A model generated the notes under the pieces. That model made no database searches. It saw nothing but the letters and a program-made list of their open reading frames with translations, and was not told the DNA's origin. A stretch of 64,000 nucleotides of DNA from Arthrobacter sp. (GTDB taxonomy: Bacteria > Actinomycetota > Actinomycetes > Actinomycetales > Micrococcaceae). The position numbers and the translations under genes are program-made. Positions 26,548 to 35,791 of this stretch are shown here, piece after piece. Where the stretch lies: contig JAHFUZ010000022.1 of assembly GCA_023264815.1 (NCBI GenBank), positions 1-64,000 on the forward strand, read 5' to 3'. Positions within the stretch are counted from its first letter, which is position 1. Each line of letters starts with the position of its first letter.

Positions 26548-27129
26548 TCACTTTGGACGCTTGAGACACATCTCGGAAACCAAGGACTCCGCATCTACCG
26601 CCGGCACGCAAATACCGGCCGTCAGCATGGTCATCATCTGAATACGCCGCGTACGATCCCTGATGGCGCCAGCCAACTCCACCGCGTCCCGGGGATCGGC
26701 GGCGCGACGGAGCAGGCCGTCCCGCTGGGCCTGTACCCACAGCGCGGCGAACGCTGGCTCAAATGCTTCGCGGATAGGGTGGATGGCGCGGGGTGCGCGG
26801 CCTACCGTGAGTCCGGCGGCGGTAATAAATTTGTCGTCTGCCGTCGTCATGCGGGTGAACGCCTCTAGGATGGCCAGCACATTCTGGAGAGGCGTGTATC
26901 CGGGCCGGACTCCGCAGCGGGCATAATCTTCCATGCGGGACCAACGGACCACAGACACCTCGTCAATGAGCAGCTCCTTAGTGGAGAAGTGCCGGTGGAG
27001 CGTGGCGGATCCCACACCCGCGGCGGAGGCGATCTCGCGGATCCCCACGTCGGTGCTGCCCTTCTGCCCGATCACATCGCGCGCAGCCCGAACCAACTGC
27101 ATCCTGTTGTGGTAAACATCAGTACGCAT
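26548..27129 (-). CDS. TetR-family transcriptional regulator
   Basis: A 193-residue regulator. The N-terminal HTH is classical: LVRAARDVIGQKGSTDVGIR, then EIASAAGVGSATLHRHFSTKELL. The C-terminal ligand domain is variable. The ATG at 27129 has GAGG 8 bp upstream. It lies upstream of, and in the same direction as, the LIV-type importer and amidase genes, which it probably controls in response to the amide or a product. A GGGCGAC/GTCGCCC inverted repeat (27151-27157 and 27174-27180) sits in its own promoter region. Confidence 0.85.
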   Translation of the reverse strand: MRTDVYHNRMQLVRAARDVIGQKGSTDVGIREIASAAGVGSATLHRHFSTKELLIDEVSVVRWSRMEDYARCGVRPGYTPLQNVLAILEAFTRMTTADDKFITAAGLTVGRAPRAIHPIREAFEPAFAALWVQAQRDGLLRRAADPRDAVELAGAIRDRTRRIQMMTMLTAGICVPAVDAESLVSEMCLKRPK

Positions 27130-27354
27130 AAGCCAGCCTCTGCGCGCGGAGGGCGACGCCCAGCTATACCGGGGTCGCCCTAGTTGAAGTGTGAAGATCA
27201 TTATGCACGACATATAGACACGATGTGATGCAGATCTCATCGGAGCGTCACGAAAGCCACGCCTAGTGTAATTTTCGGAGATCATAGTGCAATCCGGAGC
27301 AGCAGATGTTGCAGCGATCGGAAGTGCATCTCGCACAGAGCCCCGCTTTCGCCC

Positions 27355-29373
27355 CTAAACCTCCGCTACCGGCGCCGCGAACTGCGCCTCATACAAGCGC
27401 GCATACGCCCCGCCGGCAGCCAACAACGAAGCGTGCGTGCCCTGTTCCACGATCTGGCCGGCCTCCATCACCAGGATGAGGTCGGCGTCGCGGATGGTGG
27501 ACAGGCGGTGCGCGATCACAAACGACGTCCGGTCGGACCGCAGGGCGCTCATCGCCTTCTGCACGAGCACCTCGGTCCGGGTGTCCACCGACGACGTCGC
27601 CTCGTCCAAGATCAGCACAGAAGGGCGCGCCAGGAACGCCCGCGCAATCGTCAGCAACTGCTTCTCACCAGCAGACACGTTCGAACCCTCGTCCTCCAAA
27701 ACCGTGTCGTACCCCTCCGGCAGCGACCGCACGAACCGGTCCACGTACGTGGCCCGTGCCGCCTCCAGAATTTCGTCCTCAGTAGCCGAAGGCCGCCCGT
27801 ACGCGATATTGTCCCGGATGGTCCCGCCGAACAGCCACGTATCCTGCAGCACCATCCCCAGCCGCGAGCGCAGCTCACGCCGCGGCACCGAGGTGACATC
27901 CACGCCGTCGAGCGTTATCCGCCCCGCATCCAGCTCATAGAACCGCATCATCAGGTTCACCAAAGTCGTCTTCCCCGCCCCGGTCGGCCCCACGATCGCC
28001 ACCGTCTGCCCCGGCTCCGCCACCAAAGACAACGAAGAAATCAACGGCTTGTCCGGCGAATACGAGAAGGACACGTTCTCAAAGACGAGCCGCCCCCGCC
28101 CAAACACGGGCCCGGCCGAAGCCGCAGGCTCCGCAGACTCATCCTCCTCATCCAGCAAAGAGAACACCCGCTCGGCGCTCGCCACCCCGGACTGCAGCAA
28201 ATTCGCCATGGACCCCAGCTGCGCCAACGGCATGGTGAACTGCCGCGAGTACTGGATGAACGCCTGCACGTCACCCAGCTGCATCGCCCCGGACGCCACC
28301 TGCAGGCCGCCCACCACGGCGATTCCCACATACACCAGGTTCCCGATGAACGTCATCGCCGGCATGATCAGCCCGGAAATGAACTGCGCGCCGAAACTCG
28401 CGTCATACAGCTCCGCGTTCTTCTGCCGGAACCGCTCCTCCACCTCCCGCTGCCGGCCGAACACCTTCACCAGCGCATGCCCGGTGTACGTCTCCTCGAT
28501 CTGCCCATTTAACTCACCCGTGTTCTTCCACTGCGCCACAAACAGCTTCTGCGAGCGCTTGGCGATCACCGCCGTCACCCCCAGCGTCAGCGGCACGGTC
28601 ACCAGCGCGATCAACGCCAGCGTGGGCGAGAGGATCACCATCATCACCAGCACACCCACCACGGTCAGCACCGACGTGACCGCCTGGCTGATGGACTGCT
28701 GCAGGCTCTGGGACACGTTGTCGACGTCGTTCGTCACCCGGCTCAGCAGCTCACCGCGCTGGATCGAATCGAAATACCGCAGCGGCAGCCGGTGGATCTT
28801 CGCCTCGATCTCTTCCCGCAGCCCGAACACCGTCCGCTGCACCACCCCGTTCAGTACGTACGCCTGCACCCACATAAACGCCGAGGCCAGCACATACAGC
28901 ACCAGCGCCCACAGCAGCACGCTGGACAGCGCCGCGAAGTCAATTCCCTCCCCCGGCGTCAGCGCCATGGGCGTGAGCATGTCCGCTTTCTGGTTCTCCC
29001 CGGCGGCCCGCAGCTGCGCGATCAGCTGTTCCTTGGTCAACCCGGCGGGCAGCTCGCGAGACACCACCCCGGCGAAAATCAGGTTGGTGCCCTCCCCCAG
29101 CAGCCGTGGCCCGATCACCGAGAGCGCCACGCTGGCAATGCCCGTCACCAGCACCAGCAGCAGCCACGCCCGCTCCGGCCGCAGCGTCCCGATCAGCCGT
29201 TTGGCCGACGGCCAGAAGTTCATCGCCTTCTCCGCCGGGACGTTCATCCCCGCGAACGGTCCGCCGCGCCCCGGCCCGCCCATCGGACGCGGAATGCGTA
29301 CGACGTCGGCAGTGCCGGTTTTCGAAGTGGGTGCGGCTTTGGTGCCGGATGCGGGAGTGGCTTCCGGGCTCAT
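27355..29373 (-). CDS. ABC exporter half-transporter, subunit 2 of a heterodimer
   Basis: A 672-residue fused permease-ATPase. A Pro/Gly-rich tail (about 1-50) precedes six membrane helices (about 65-380) and a nucleotide-binding domain with Walker A GPTGAGKT (462-469), signature NVSAGEKQ and Walker B VLILDE. A long extracytoplasmic loop lies between helices 1 and 2 (about 110-150). It overlaps the upstream half-transporter by ATGA, so the two form a heterodimeric exporter of drug/lipid type (TM287/288-like). Its C-terminal 292 codons are duplicated in the chimeric relic at 9539-10417 and a short piece recurs at 17950. Confidence 0.92.
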   Translation of the reverse strand: MSPEATPASGTKAAPTSKTGTADVVRIPRPMGGPGRGGPFAGMNVPAEKAMNFWPSAKRLIGTLRPERAWLLLVLVTGIASVALSVIGPRLLGEGTNLIFAGVVSRELPAGLTKEQLIAQLRAAGENQKADMLTPMALTPGEGIDFAALSSVLLWALVLYVLASAFMWVQAYVLNGVVQRTVFGLREEIEAKIHRLPLRYFDSIQRGELLSRVTNDVDNVSQSLQQSISQAVTSVLTVVGVLVMMVILSPTLALIALVTVPLTLGVTAVIAKRSQKLFVAQWKNTGELNGQIEETYTGHALVKVFGRQREVEERFRQKNAELYDASFGAQFISGLIMPAMTFIGNLVYVGIAVVGGLQVASGAMQLGDVQAFIQYSRQFTMPLAQLGSMANLLQSGVASAERVFSLLDEEDESAEPAASAGPVFGRGRLVFENVSFSYSPDKPLISSLSLVAEPGQTVAIVGPTGAGKTTLVNLMMRFYELDAGRITLDGVDVTSVPRRELRSRLGMVLQDTWLFGGTIRDNIAYGRPSATEDEILEAARATYVDRFVRSLPEGYDTVLEDEGSNVSAGEKQLLTIARAFLARPSVLILDEATSSVDTRTEVLVQKAMSALRSDRTSFVIAHRLSTIRDADLILVMEAGQIVEQGTHASLLAAGGAYARLYEAQFAAPVAEV

Positions 29374-31118
29374 ACCGTCTCCTCAGCTGCCAGCTGCGAG
29401 TTCACAATCTCGCGGTACGTCTCCGAGGTTTCCAGCAGCTGCGCGTGCGTTCCGCGCGCCACGATCCTGCCGCCGTCGAGCACTAATATCTGGTCCGCGT
29501 CCACGATGCTGGAGACGCGCTGGGCGATGATCACCAGCGTGGCACCGGCGGTGCTGCGCTTGAGTGCCTGGCGGAGGCGGGCGTCGGTGCCGGTGTCCAG
29601 GGAGGAGAAGGAGTCGTCGAAGATGTACAGCTCGGGCCGCTTCACCAGGGCCCGGGCGATGGCCAGCCGCTGCCGCTGCCCGCCGGAGACGTTGGTGCCG
29701 CCCTGGCTGATGGACGCGTCCAGGCCGCCCTCCATCTCCTCCACGAAATCGCGGGCCTGGGCGATCTCCAGCGCTTTCCAGAGCTCGGCCTCGGTGGCGT
29801 CCGGTTTGCCATACTGCAGGTTGCTGCGCACGGTGCCGGAGAACAGGTAGGGCCGCTGGGGCACCAGGCCGATGTGCCCCCAAAGCAGGTCCGGGTGCAG
29901 CTCGCGGACGTCCACGCCATCGATCTTCACCGAGCCGGCAGTGGCGTCGAACAGCCGCGGCATGAGGTTGACCAGGGTAGTTTTGCCGGCGCCGGTACTG
30001 CCGATGATCGCCGTGGTCTGCCCTGCCTTGGCGGTGAAGCTGATGCCGGAGAGGACGGGCAGATCGGCACCCGGGTAGGCGAATCCGACGTCGAGCATTT
30101 CCAGCTGCCCGCGCCGGTGCCCGTCCGGTGAAGCGGCGCTGCTGACGGGTTTCAGCGGCGGCCGCACGCTCGATTCGGTGGTCAGCACCTCGCCGATCCG
30201 GTCCGCAGAGACGGCGGCGCGCGGGATCATTACGGCCATGAACGTGGCCATCATGACGGACATCAGGATCTGCATCAGGTAGCTCAGGAACGCGATCAGC
30301 GTGCCCACCTGCATGGAGCCGTCCTCGATCCGGAACGAGCCGAACCAGATCACCGCCACGGAGGAGACGTTCAGCACCAGCATCACCACGGGAAAGGCGA
30401 GCGCCATCAGCCGGCCGGCACGCAGCGCGGTGTCCGTGACGTCGTCGTTCGCCTGGCCGAAACGGGAGGTCTCGATCTCCTCCCGGACGAATGCGCGCAC
30501 CACGCGGATGCCGGTGAGCTGCTCGCGGAGCACGCGGTTCACGGTGTCGATCCGCTTCTGCATCTTCCGGAACAGCGGCACCATCCGGGTGATGATGAGC
30601 CCCACGCCGATCATCAGCGCGGGGACGGCCACGGCGATCAGCCAGGACAGCTGCACGTCCTGCCGCACGGCCATGATCACGCCGCCGATGGCGAGCATGG
30701 GCGCGGACACCATCATGGTGGCGGACATCAGCACCAATTGCTGGACCTGCTGGACGTCGTTGGTGGACCGGGTGATCAGGCTGGGCGCGCCAAACCTGGT
30801 GACTTCCTGCTCGGAGAACTCGCCCACCCGTGTGAAGATGGCGCCCCTGAGGTCCCTTCCGGCGCCCATGGCGGCCTTCGCGCCGAAGTATACGGCGATC
30901 ACGGCGCACACGATCTGCAGCAGCGTGATCCCCAGCATCAGGGCGCCCAGGCCGAGGATGACGCCGGTATTGCCCTTGGCCACGCCTTCGTCGATGATGT
31001 CCGCGTTCAGCGTGGGCAGGTACAGGGACGCGATGGACTGCGCCAGCTGGAAAACCACGACGGCGATCAGCAGCTGCCGGTGCGGCCGCAGGTATTCAAC
31101 AAGCAGTTTCCAGAGCAT
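29370..31118 (-). CDS. ABC exporter half-transporter, subunit 1 of a heterodimer
   Basis: A 582-residue permease-ATPase starting [15 protein letters not shown]. Six membrane helices (about 15-310) are followed by an ATPase with Walker [10 protein letters not shown], signature NVSGGQRQR and Walker [13 protein letters not shown]. The last has Asp where the catalytic Glu normally stands, so this is the degenerate ATP site typical of heterodimeric exporters, while subunit 2 supplies the active Walker B glutamate. The ATG at 31118 with GGAG is preferred to the longer TTG start at 31157 because homologues start at this point. The exported substrate is unknown. Confidence 0.92.
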   Translation of the reverse strand: MLWKLLVEYLRPHRQLLIAVVVFQLAQSIASLYLPTLNADIIDEGVAKGNTGVILGLGALMLGITLLQIVCAVIAVYFGAKAAMGAGRDLRGAIFTRVGEFSEQEVTRFGAPSLITRSTNDVQQVQQLVLMSATMMVSAPMLAIGGVIMAVRQDVQLSWLIAVAVPALMIGVGLIITRMVPLFRKMQKRIDTVNRVLREQLTGIRVVRAFVREEIETSRFGQANDDVTDTALRAGRLMALAFPVVMLVLNVSSVAVIWFGSFRIEDGSMQVGTLIAFLSYLMQILMSVMMATFMAVMIPRAAVSADRIGEVLTTESSVRPPLKPVSSAASPDGHRRGQLEMLDVGFAYPGADLPVLSGISFTAKAGQTTAIIGSTGAGKTTLVNLMPRLFDATAGSVKIDGVDVRELHPDLLWGHIGLVPQRPYLFSGTVRSNLQYGKPDATEAELWKALEIAQARDFVEEMEGGLDASISQGGTNVSGGQRQRLAIARALVKRPELYIFDDSFSSLDTGTDARLRQALKRSTAGATLVIIAQRVSSIVDADQILVLDGGRIVARGTHAQLLETSETYREIVNSQLAAEETV

Positions 31119-31230
31119 CCGCGCTCCAAACGTTCTGTCCCGCCGGGGTGTGAACAACAGATGGTGCGGAGGTCAGTTTACGTCCGGAGGCTGGGGATTG
31201 GGGCGGTTCGCGGTGGGGAAAGTCTCCACG

Positions 31231-31623
31231 TCACCCCCAGAAGTCGGCGGCCTTGGCCGTGTCCTCCTGGAACTCGTTGACCTCGGTCACTTTCCCGTCT
31301 GTCAGCGTGAACACCAAGACGCCGTTCTGCTCCATGGACTCACCGTTCCGCTGCGCCTGGGCCGTCTGCAGGCTGACAGTGTGATGCTCGCCGGCGATGA
31401 CATCCTTCACCTCAACCTTGGTGGTTCCGGCTGAGCGTGAAAACAGTTCGCCAAAATAGGCCAGAATCTCGTCCTGGCCGCGTTTGTCCCCCGCCAGCCC
31501 GCCGCTGCCGCCAACGCGCCAAACCGCATCTGGGGCAAAAAGGCCCTTCAGCGTTTCCATATCGCCCGCATTGAATGCTTCGTAGCCGCGCCGCACCACG
31601 GCGGCGTCTTCCTGAATGCCCAT
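31231..31623 (-). CDS. SnoaL/NTF2-like protein, 130 aa
   Basis: A 130-residue NTF2-like domain protein of the ketosteroid-isomerase-like class: MGIQEDAAVVRRGYEAFNAG, then LFAPDAVWRVGG, DEILAYFGEL and a C-terminal FTLTDGKVTEVNEFQ. Such proteins bind or isomerise small hydrophobic molecules. AAAGGG lies 8 bp before the ATG at 31623. No operon partner is evident; the exporter genes begin about 110 bp downstream in the same direction. Confidence 0.8.
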   Translation of the reverse strand: MGIQEDAAVVRRGYEAFNAGDMETLKGLFAPDAVWRVGGSGGLAGDKRGQDEILAYFGELFSRSAGTTKVEVKDVIAGEHHTVSLQTAQAQRNGESMEQNGVLVFTLTDGKVTEVNEFQEDTAKAADFWG

Positions 31624-31946
31624 CTCGAAACCCTTTCCAACAACTTTGTCGGGGTCCCCAGCGCAGCAAGTTTAAGCCTGGCGGTTGGGGTTGTCCATCG
31701 CCCGCGGACTCGGCGGACGAGCGCGGCTCGGCGGTGGCCAGTTTGCCGACGTCGGAGGCATTGGGGGTGATTGCCGAGGCGGAGACCGGTTCCACAGCGT
31801 GGAAAGGCATCTAAATTCCGGCGTTGAGCCACTCCTGTTCCTAGGGAATCCCTAGGTTCAGCAGCCAGCTTTTCCCCAAGGTGGGCTTCTTACCTTGTGA
31901 CTGTGCGTGAACCCTTGCGCACGCACTCAGGATCAGTGAGGTTGTC
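31624..31946. other. Promoter region of the secreted Fn3 protein
   Basis: 323 bp between divergent genes. The left half keeps a minus-strand open frame starting MPFHAVEPVSASAITPN that looks like a vestige without support. The right half carries the palindromic element described at 31841-31881. Confidence 0.4.
31841..31881 (+). promoter_or_regulatory. CTAGG-N4-CCC element pair upstream of the Fn3 protein
   Basis: CTAGGGAATCCCTAGG (31841-31856; arms CCTAGGGA/TCCCTAGG from 31840) is followed by a half-match, CAGCTTTTCCCCAAGG (31866-31881), 25 bp start to start. It lies about 65-105 bp before the ATG at 31947. The same 16-bp form recurs upstream of genes in the 37-41.6 kb cluster. Confidence 0.5.
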
Positions 31947-34253
31947 ATGAAAACTGCACTACACGAGCCAGGAGAGCCGAGATTCCACGCCCAACGTCTA
32001 GGAAGGGCCGGGATCATCGGGTCGGTCTCGGCGGTTCTTTGCGCCACTTCCCTCTTAGCCATCCCCACCGCTAATGCGGCTGTCCCGGTGTTCCCGGACA
32101 ACCTGGTGGTCTTCCCCGACCGCGACTTCGTGACGATCGAGGGCTACCAGAACAAGCTCGGCCAGACCGCCACCGTGGAGGTCAACCGGCCCGGAGTAGG
32201 CCTGGTCGGTTCCGCCCAGGGCGTCGTCGCTGCCGGCGACGTCGCCTTTGAAATCAACCACCCCGGCGGAGTCTGCTGGGGTGCCGGCACAGGCCTTGAC
32301 GTCACCCCCGACATTCGGCCCGGCGACTCCGTGTCCATCAAATTCGGCGGTATCGAGGCCGGAACCACCACGGTCCAGGACACCTATGTCAACGCCTCTT
32401 CTGTCCTGTCCGATGGCAACACCGTAACCGTCAAAGGCCATGTCGGGGCCGGGGTCAACAGGGACCAGATGGAACAACGCATTGTCGAACCCGCGCTTAA
32501 GGACACGGCTGTAGGACGCCGCGACGTCCGTGCTGCCCCGGGACCGCTGACAGCGGACGACGGCTACCGGTCCAGCCTTGAATTCGGTCTTGACGGCCCG
32601 GACACTTTCCGTGCCACCTACATTTTCGATGAGCCTGCCGCGGCTGATCTTGCTGCCAACGCTGGAGGTGCCCGTGCCATGGCCTGGCAGGAACAGGACG
32701 CTGACGCCAACCGCCAGGGCCTGACCATTGCCGAGTTCGGCGAGCTGGGCGGCCCAGGAATGGGCGGATGCCCGAACGGGCCCCTGAATTCGGGCCCTGC
32801 CGGGCCAACGGATGTAAAGGCGGCAAAAGTCAACGGCGATCTCAAGGTGAACTGGACACCCGCCCGGGCCGTTCCCGGAACCCCGGCCATCACCGGCTAT
32901 CGCGTGACGGCAGTCGCCAAAACCGAGTCCGGGAACGAGCGGACCGAATCCGGTGTGCGAATCAGCACGCAGACGGCCTCCAGCACCATCCTCAAGGGCC
33001 TCATTGCTGACGAAGCATACGACGTCTACGTGGTGTCTGTCAGCAGTGTCGGTGAGACGTTCCCGGCTATCCATGCCATCCCGGAGACGGACACCACGGC
33101 ACCCTCCGTGACGGCGTCGCCGAATGGCGGAACCTTTTCCACTGCCCAGCAAGTGACGCTGACAGCCAGCGAACAGGGCAGCGACATCTACTACACTCTT
33201 GACGGAACTGACCCTGTTTCGGGCGGCGTCAGCGTCGAGGGCTCAACCCTGTATACCGGACCCATCACGGTGGCCCAAAGCGGCAACATCACGTTCGCGG
33301 CCGTCGACCCCTCGGGCAACGCCTCCGACAAAAAGACCATCGAGTTCACGATCACCAACGATCCCGTACCGGCCGCCCCAGCCATCGTCGGCGATCTGAA
33401 GGCAGGGATGGGAACAGCGGAACTGTCCTGGACAAAGCCCGACGCCGGAGCGGATGGGCTCACCATCATCAGCTACACAGTCCAGGCGTACACCTCGGAC
33501 AATGCACCATTTGGGGAACCCAAAACCGTGGCCGGAGACGTCACAACGCTAATCTATGACGGGCTGCAGGGTGACACTGAATACCGGTTCACCGTCAGGG
33601 CCAGCAACGCCAACGGCGCCGGACCCGAGTCGGAAAAGAGCGCTCCCGTCACTGTGCAGGGTCCTGTAGTCGCGTTTGCCGGACCGGACCAGACCATCAC
33701 ACGGAAAGCCACGGCCACCGTTGTCAGCCTTGACGGCACCGGCTCCACCGTTGCCGGCGCCACATACCAGTGGGAGCAGATCCTGACCGGCCCCACAGAT
33801 CCGGACAAGGTAACCCTGAACGCAGGCACAACACTGACGCCAAGCTTCAGCCTCCCGGTCTATAAGGCCCCCATGACCAACAACCCGCTCACGTTCAGGC
33901 TGACGGTGACCGTGGGAACGGATCCGGCTACGGCCACTGTGCGGACAGATGACGTCAAGGTGACTCCCATTCCGGACAGTGTCACCATCGCCCAGGCCCA
34001 ATGGAAGATCGGTGACCTGAGGATCAGCGGAACCAGCAGCGCCGTGGGCGGCGTCGTTACCATCCGTGTTGGCGGTCCTGCGGGCCGCGTGCTGGGACAG
34101 GTGAACGTCACGGCGGCAGCCGCTCCGGCAACCGGCGGTACATACAGCCTCCGGCTGCGCGACGCAGCCGCCGGCACCACCAACCCCGGAACTGTCTGGG
34201 TCGAATCCACCCTGGGAGGCACGGCCGGACCGGTGTCCGTCGCAAACAAATAG
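31947..34253 (+). CDS. Secreted multidomain protein with Fn3, chitobiase-C-like and PKD-like domains
   Basis: A 768-residue exported protein. A signal peptide (about 1-44, cut after TANA) precedes an actinobacterial N-terminal domain (45-280) containing FVTIEGYQNKLGQTATVEV and a Cys pair (HPGGVCWG, GMGGCPNG). Next come Fn3 repeat 1 (about 284-380), a chitobiase/hexosaminidase C-terminal-type domain (about 382-470, DIYYTLDGTDP), Fn3 repeat 2 (about 475-575), a PKD-like Ig domain (about 576-675, VAFAGPDQTI, YQWEQ) and a beta tail. There is no LPXTG motif, catalytic domain or membrane anchor, so it is probably released or wall-associated by binding. A strong terminator follows. Confidence 0.88.
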   Translation: MKTALHEPGEPRFHAQRLGRAGIIGSVSAVLCATSLLAIPTANAAVPVFPDNLVVFPDRDFVTIEGYQNKLGQTATVEVNRPGVGLVGSAQGVVAAGDVAFEINHPGGVCWGAGTGLDVTPDIRPGDSVSIKFGGIEAGTTTVQDTYVNASSVLSDGNTVTVKGHVGAGVNRDQMEQRIVEPALKDTAVGRRDVRAAPGPLTADDGYRSSLEFGLDGPDTFRATYIFDEPAAADLAANAGGARAMAWQEQDADANRQGLTIAEFGELGGPGMGGCPNGPLNSGPAGPTDVKAAKVNGDLKVNWTPARAVPGTPAITGYRVTAVAKTESGNERTESGVRISTQTASSTILKGLIADEAYDVYVVSVSSVGETFPAIHAIPETDTTAPSVTASPNGGTFSTAQQVTLTASEQGSDIYYTLDGTDPVSGGVSVEGSTLYTGPITVAQSGNITFAAVDPSGNASDKKTIEFTITNDPVPAAPAIVGDLKAGMGTAELSWTKPDAGADGLTIISYTVQAYTSDNAPFGEPKTVAGDVTTLIYDGLQGDTEYRFTVRASNANGAGPESEKSAPVTVQGPVVAFAGPDQTITRKATATVVSLDGTGSTVAGATYQWEQILTGPTDPDKVTLNAGTTLTPSFSLPVYKAPMTNNPLTFRLTVTVGTDPATATVRTDDVKVTPIPDSVTIAQAQWKIGDLRISGTSSAVGGVVTIRVGGPAGRVLGQVNVTAAAAPATGGTYSLRLRDAAAGTTNPGTVWVESTLGGTAGPVSVANK

Positions 34254-34272
34254 ATAAGGTCATTCCCCGCTG

Positions 34273-34312
34273 GGACCCGGCAGCTTCCGTACTTTCGGAA
34301 GCTGCCGGGTCC
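34273..34312 (+). terminator. Strong intrinsic terminator after the Fn3 protein gene
   Basis: A 17-bp perfect stem (GGACCCGGCAGCTTCCG at 34273-34289 and its complement at 34296-34312) with a TACTTT loop, followed by TTTCCT. It separates the Fn3 gene from the convergent sensor kinase. Confidence 0.9.
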
Positions 34313-34363
34313 TTTCCTGTCACCGCGGCAACGAACCCGGACGGTCCGGCGTCGAACTCTTAC

Positions 34364-35791
34364 CTAGGCGGAACTCGCCACGGTGGAGTCCTGATTCGAA
34401 CTGGCCGCGGAGCGCTTGGCAAAACGAGTGGGCGTTGCTGCCGCGCCGAAGACCGCGGTCACAGAGGTTCCAGCCCCAGGAGCTGAAAGGATTTCAAGGG
34501 TGCCACCGGCCTGCTGAACCGTGTCCCGAATGATCTTCAGGCCCAGATGGCCTTCCGCTCGGGCTTGGTTCGGGTCGAAACCGACGCCATCGTCGGTAAT
34601 GGTGATCTCGGCGCGGGGGCCGGCCTGCCGAACCTTTATGACCACCGACCGCGCCGAGGAATGCTTGCTGACATTGACCAAGGCTTCGCGCGCCACCCGA
34701 TAAAGCAGGACTGCCCGGTCCCGGTCAAGTACGAACGTTGCCGGAATATCAACCGTCAGGCCAATTCCGCGCTCCACCAGTGGGGCTTCCAACCTCTTGA
34801 GGGAAGCGTTGAGCCCGAGCTCCTCGAGGTCCGGCGGGTAGAGCTCACTGGTCATGGCCCGCAGGGTGCGGATGTTGTCCTGGAGCATCGTCCGGGCATT
34901 GGTAAACACCGGCTGCAGCTCAAGCGGGCCGCGGCGCTCCTCTGATTCCAGGGCATACGCCAGCCCGGACAAGTCCTGGATCACCTGGTCATGAAGTTCG
35001 CTGGCGATCTGGCGGCGTTCGTGGTCCGACGCCTCGATGGCCCATCTCAGCAGTTCGGTTCGTGCCGCCTGGTGGTCTTGGATCCTCCGCGCCAGGCGGA
35101 CGGCCGGGACGAGCTGCGTCAGCTGAAGGACCGCCAACGACAGCAGCATCGGCGGGATCACGGCCCACAGGACTGCTTGTTGTTCGCGGCGGACTCCATC
35201 GCCTGATGTGTAGGTCTCGAAAATCATCGGGGCACCGCTTTGGGACGTGGAGCGGGCGTAGACCTCCACCAGTTCTCCGGAGTCCGCCTCAAACTCATTT
35301 TCTTCCGCAGTCTGGTACTCAAGGGTGGCCGTCGCAGGCCCACCCTTAAGAAGCAGGCGGGCCCACTCCTCCTGCTCGAAAGCTTGCCCGATGAGGGATT
35401 CGACATCAGAGTAGACCACGTGGCCGTGCTCGTCCCACACCTTGATTCTCGTGACGCCGCTCTCCGCCAACCACGGCTCCATCCTCTGATCGAGCAGTTC
35501 CAGCGCGGCGGGTTCGCGGGCAAGGAGTTGGTCCGAAATCAAGGGCCCCACCACGTTGTCTGCTAAACGCTGTGTGATATCGCGGGCATTTGCCAAGGCA
35601 TGCCGTTCCGCTTCGGCCCAGATCCAAAAAGCAACGGGGATGGCCACCAGGACGAGGGCTGCAAAACCGGCAAAAAGAAAGCGGCCCACAGCTGCCCTGA
35701 CCTCACGCCGTTCGGCGGCGTCGCGGCCCCTGGTGGCGGTCCGTATCACCTCCGCACCTTGGAGTTCGCGCGCTCCAAATGTGCTGATCAC
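34364..35791 (-). CDS. NarL-type (HisKA_3) membrane sensor histidine kinase
   Basis: A 475-residue inner-membrane sensor. TM1 (about 36-58) and TM2 (about 206-230) flank a 145-residue extracytoplasmic sensing domain. The dimerisation helix ERRQIASELHDQVIQDL contains the phospho-acceptor His267, and the HATPase domain has REALVNVSKHS (N box) and TDDGVGFD (G1). The GTG start at 35791 overlaps the stop of the upstream SARP/receiver gene (GTGA), so the two form a cognate pair. It heads the regulatory part of the multicopper-oxidase cluster and may sense an envelope or redox signal; the ligand is unknown. Confidence 0.9.
   Translation of the reverse strand: MISTFGARELQGAEVIRTATRGRDAAERREVRAAVGRFLFAGFAALVLVAIPVAFWIWAEAERHALANARDITQRLADNVVGPLISDQLLAREPAALELLDQRMEPWLAESGVTRIKVWDEHGHVVYSDVESLIGQAFEQEEWARLLLKGGPATATLEYQTAEENEFEADSGELVEVYARSTSQSGAPMIFETYTSGDGVRREQQAVLWAVIPPMLLSLAVLQLTQLVPAVRLARRIQDHQAARTELLRWAIEASDHERRQIASELHDQVIQDLSGLAYALESEERRGPLELQPVFTNARTMLQDNIRTLRAMTSELYPPDLEELGLNASLKRLEAPLVERGIGLTVDIPATFVLDRDRAVLLYRVAREALVNVSKHSSARSVVIKVRQAGPRAEITITDDGVGFDPNQARAEGHLGLKIIRDTVQQAGGTLEILSAPGAGTSVTAVFGAAATPTRFAKRSAASSNQDSTVASSA

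Noticed and set aside
28049..29850. Long plus-strand frames (493 and 352 codons) across the ABC exporter genes
   Set aside because: Antisense shadows of clearly functional ABC genes with low-complexity Ser/Arg-rich translations.
29383..30909. 508-codon frame overlapping the first exporter subunit on the same strand
   Set aside because: Arg/Gly/Pro-rich shifted frame of the real gene; no protein features.
31412..31810. 132-codon minus-strand frame upstream of the NTF2-like gene
   Set aside because: It overlaps the NTF2-like gene in another frame and shows no domain; its N-terminal part may be a vestige, but support is too weak.
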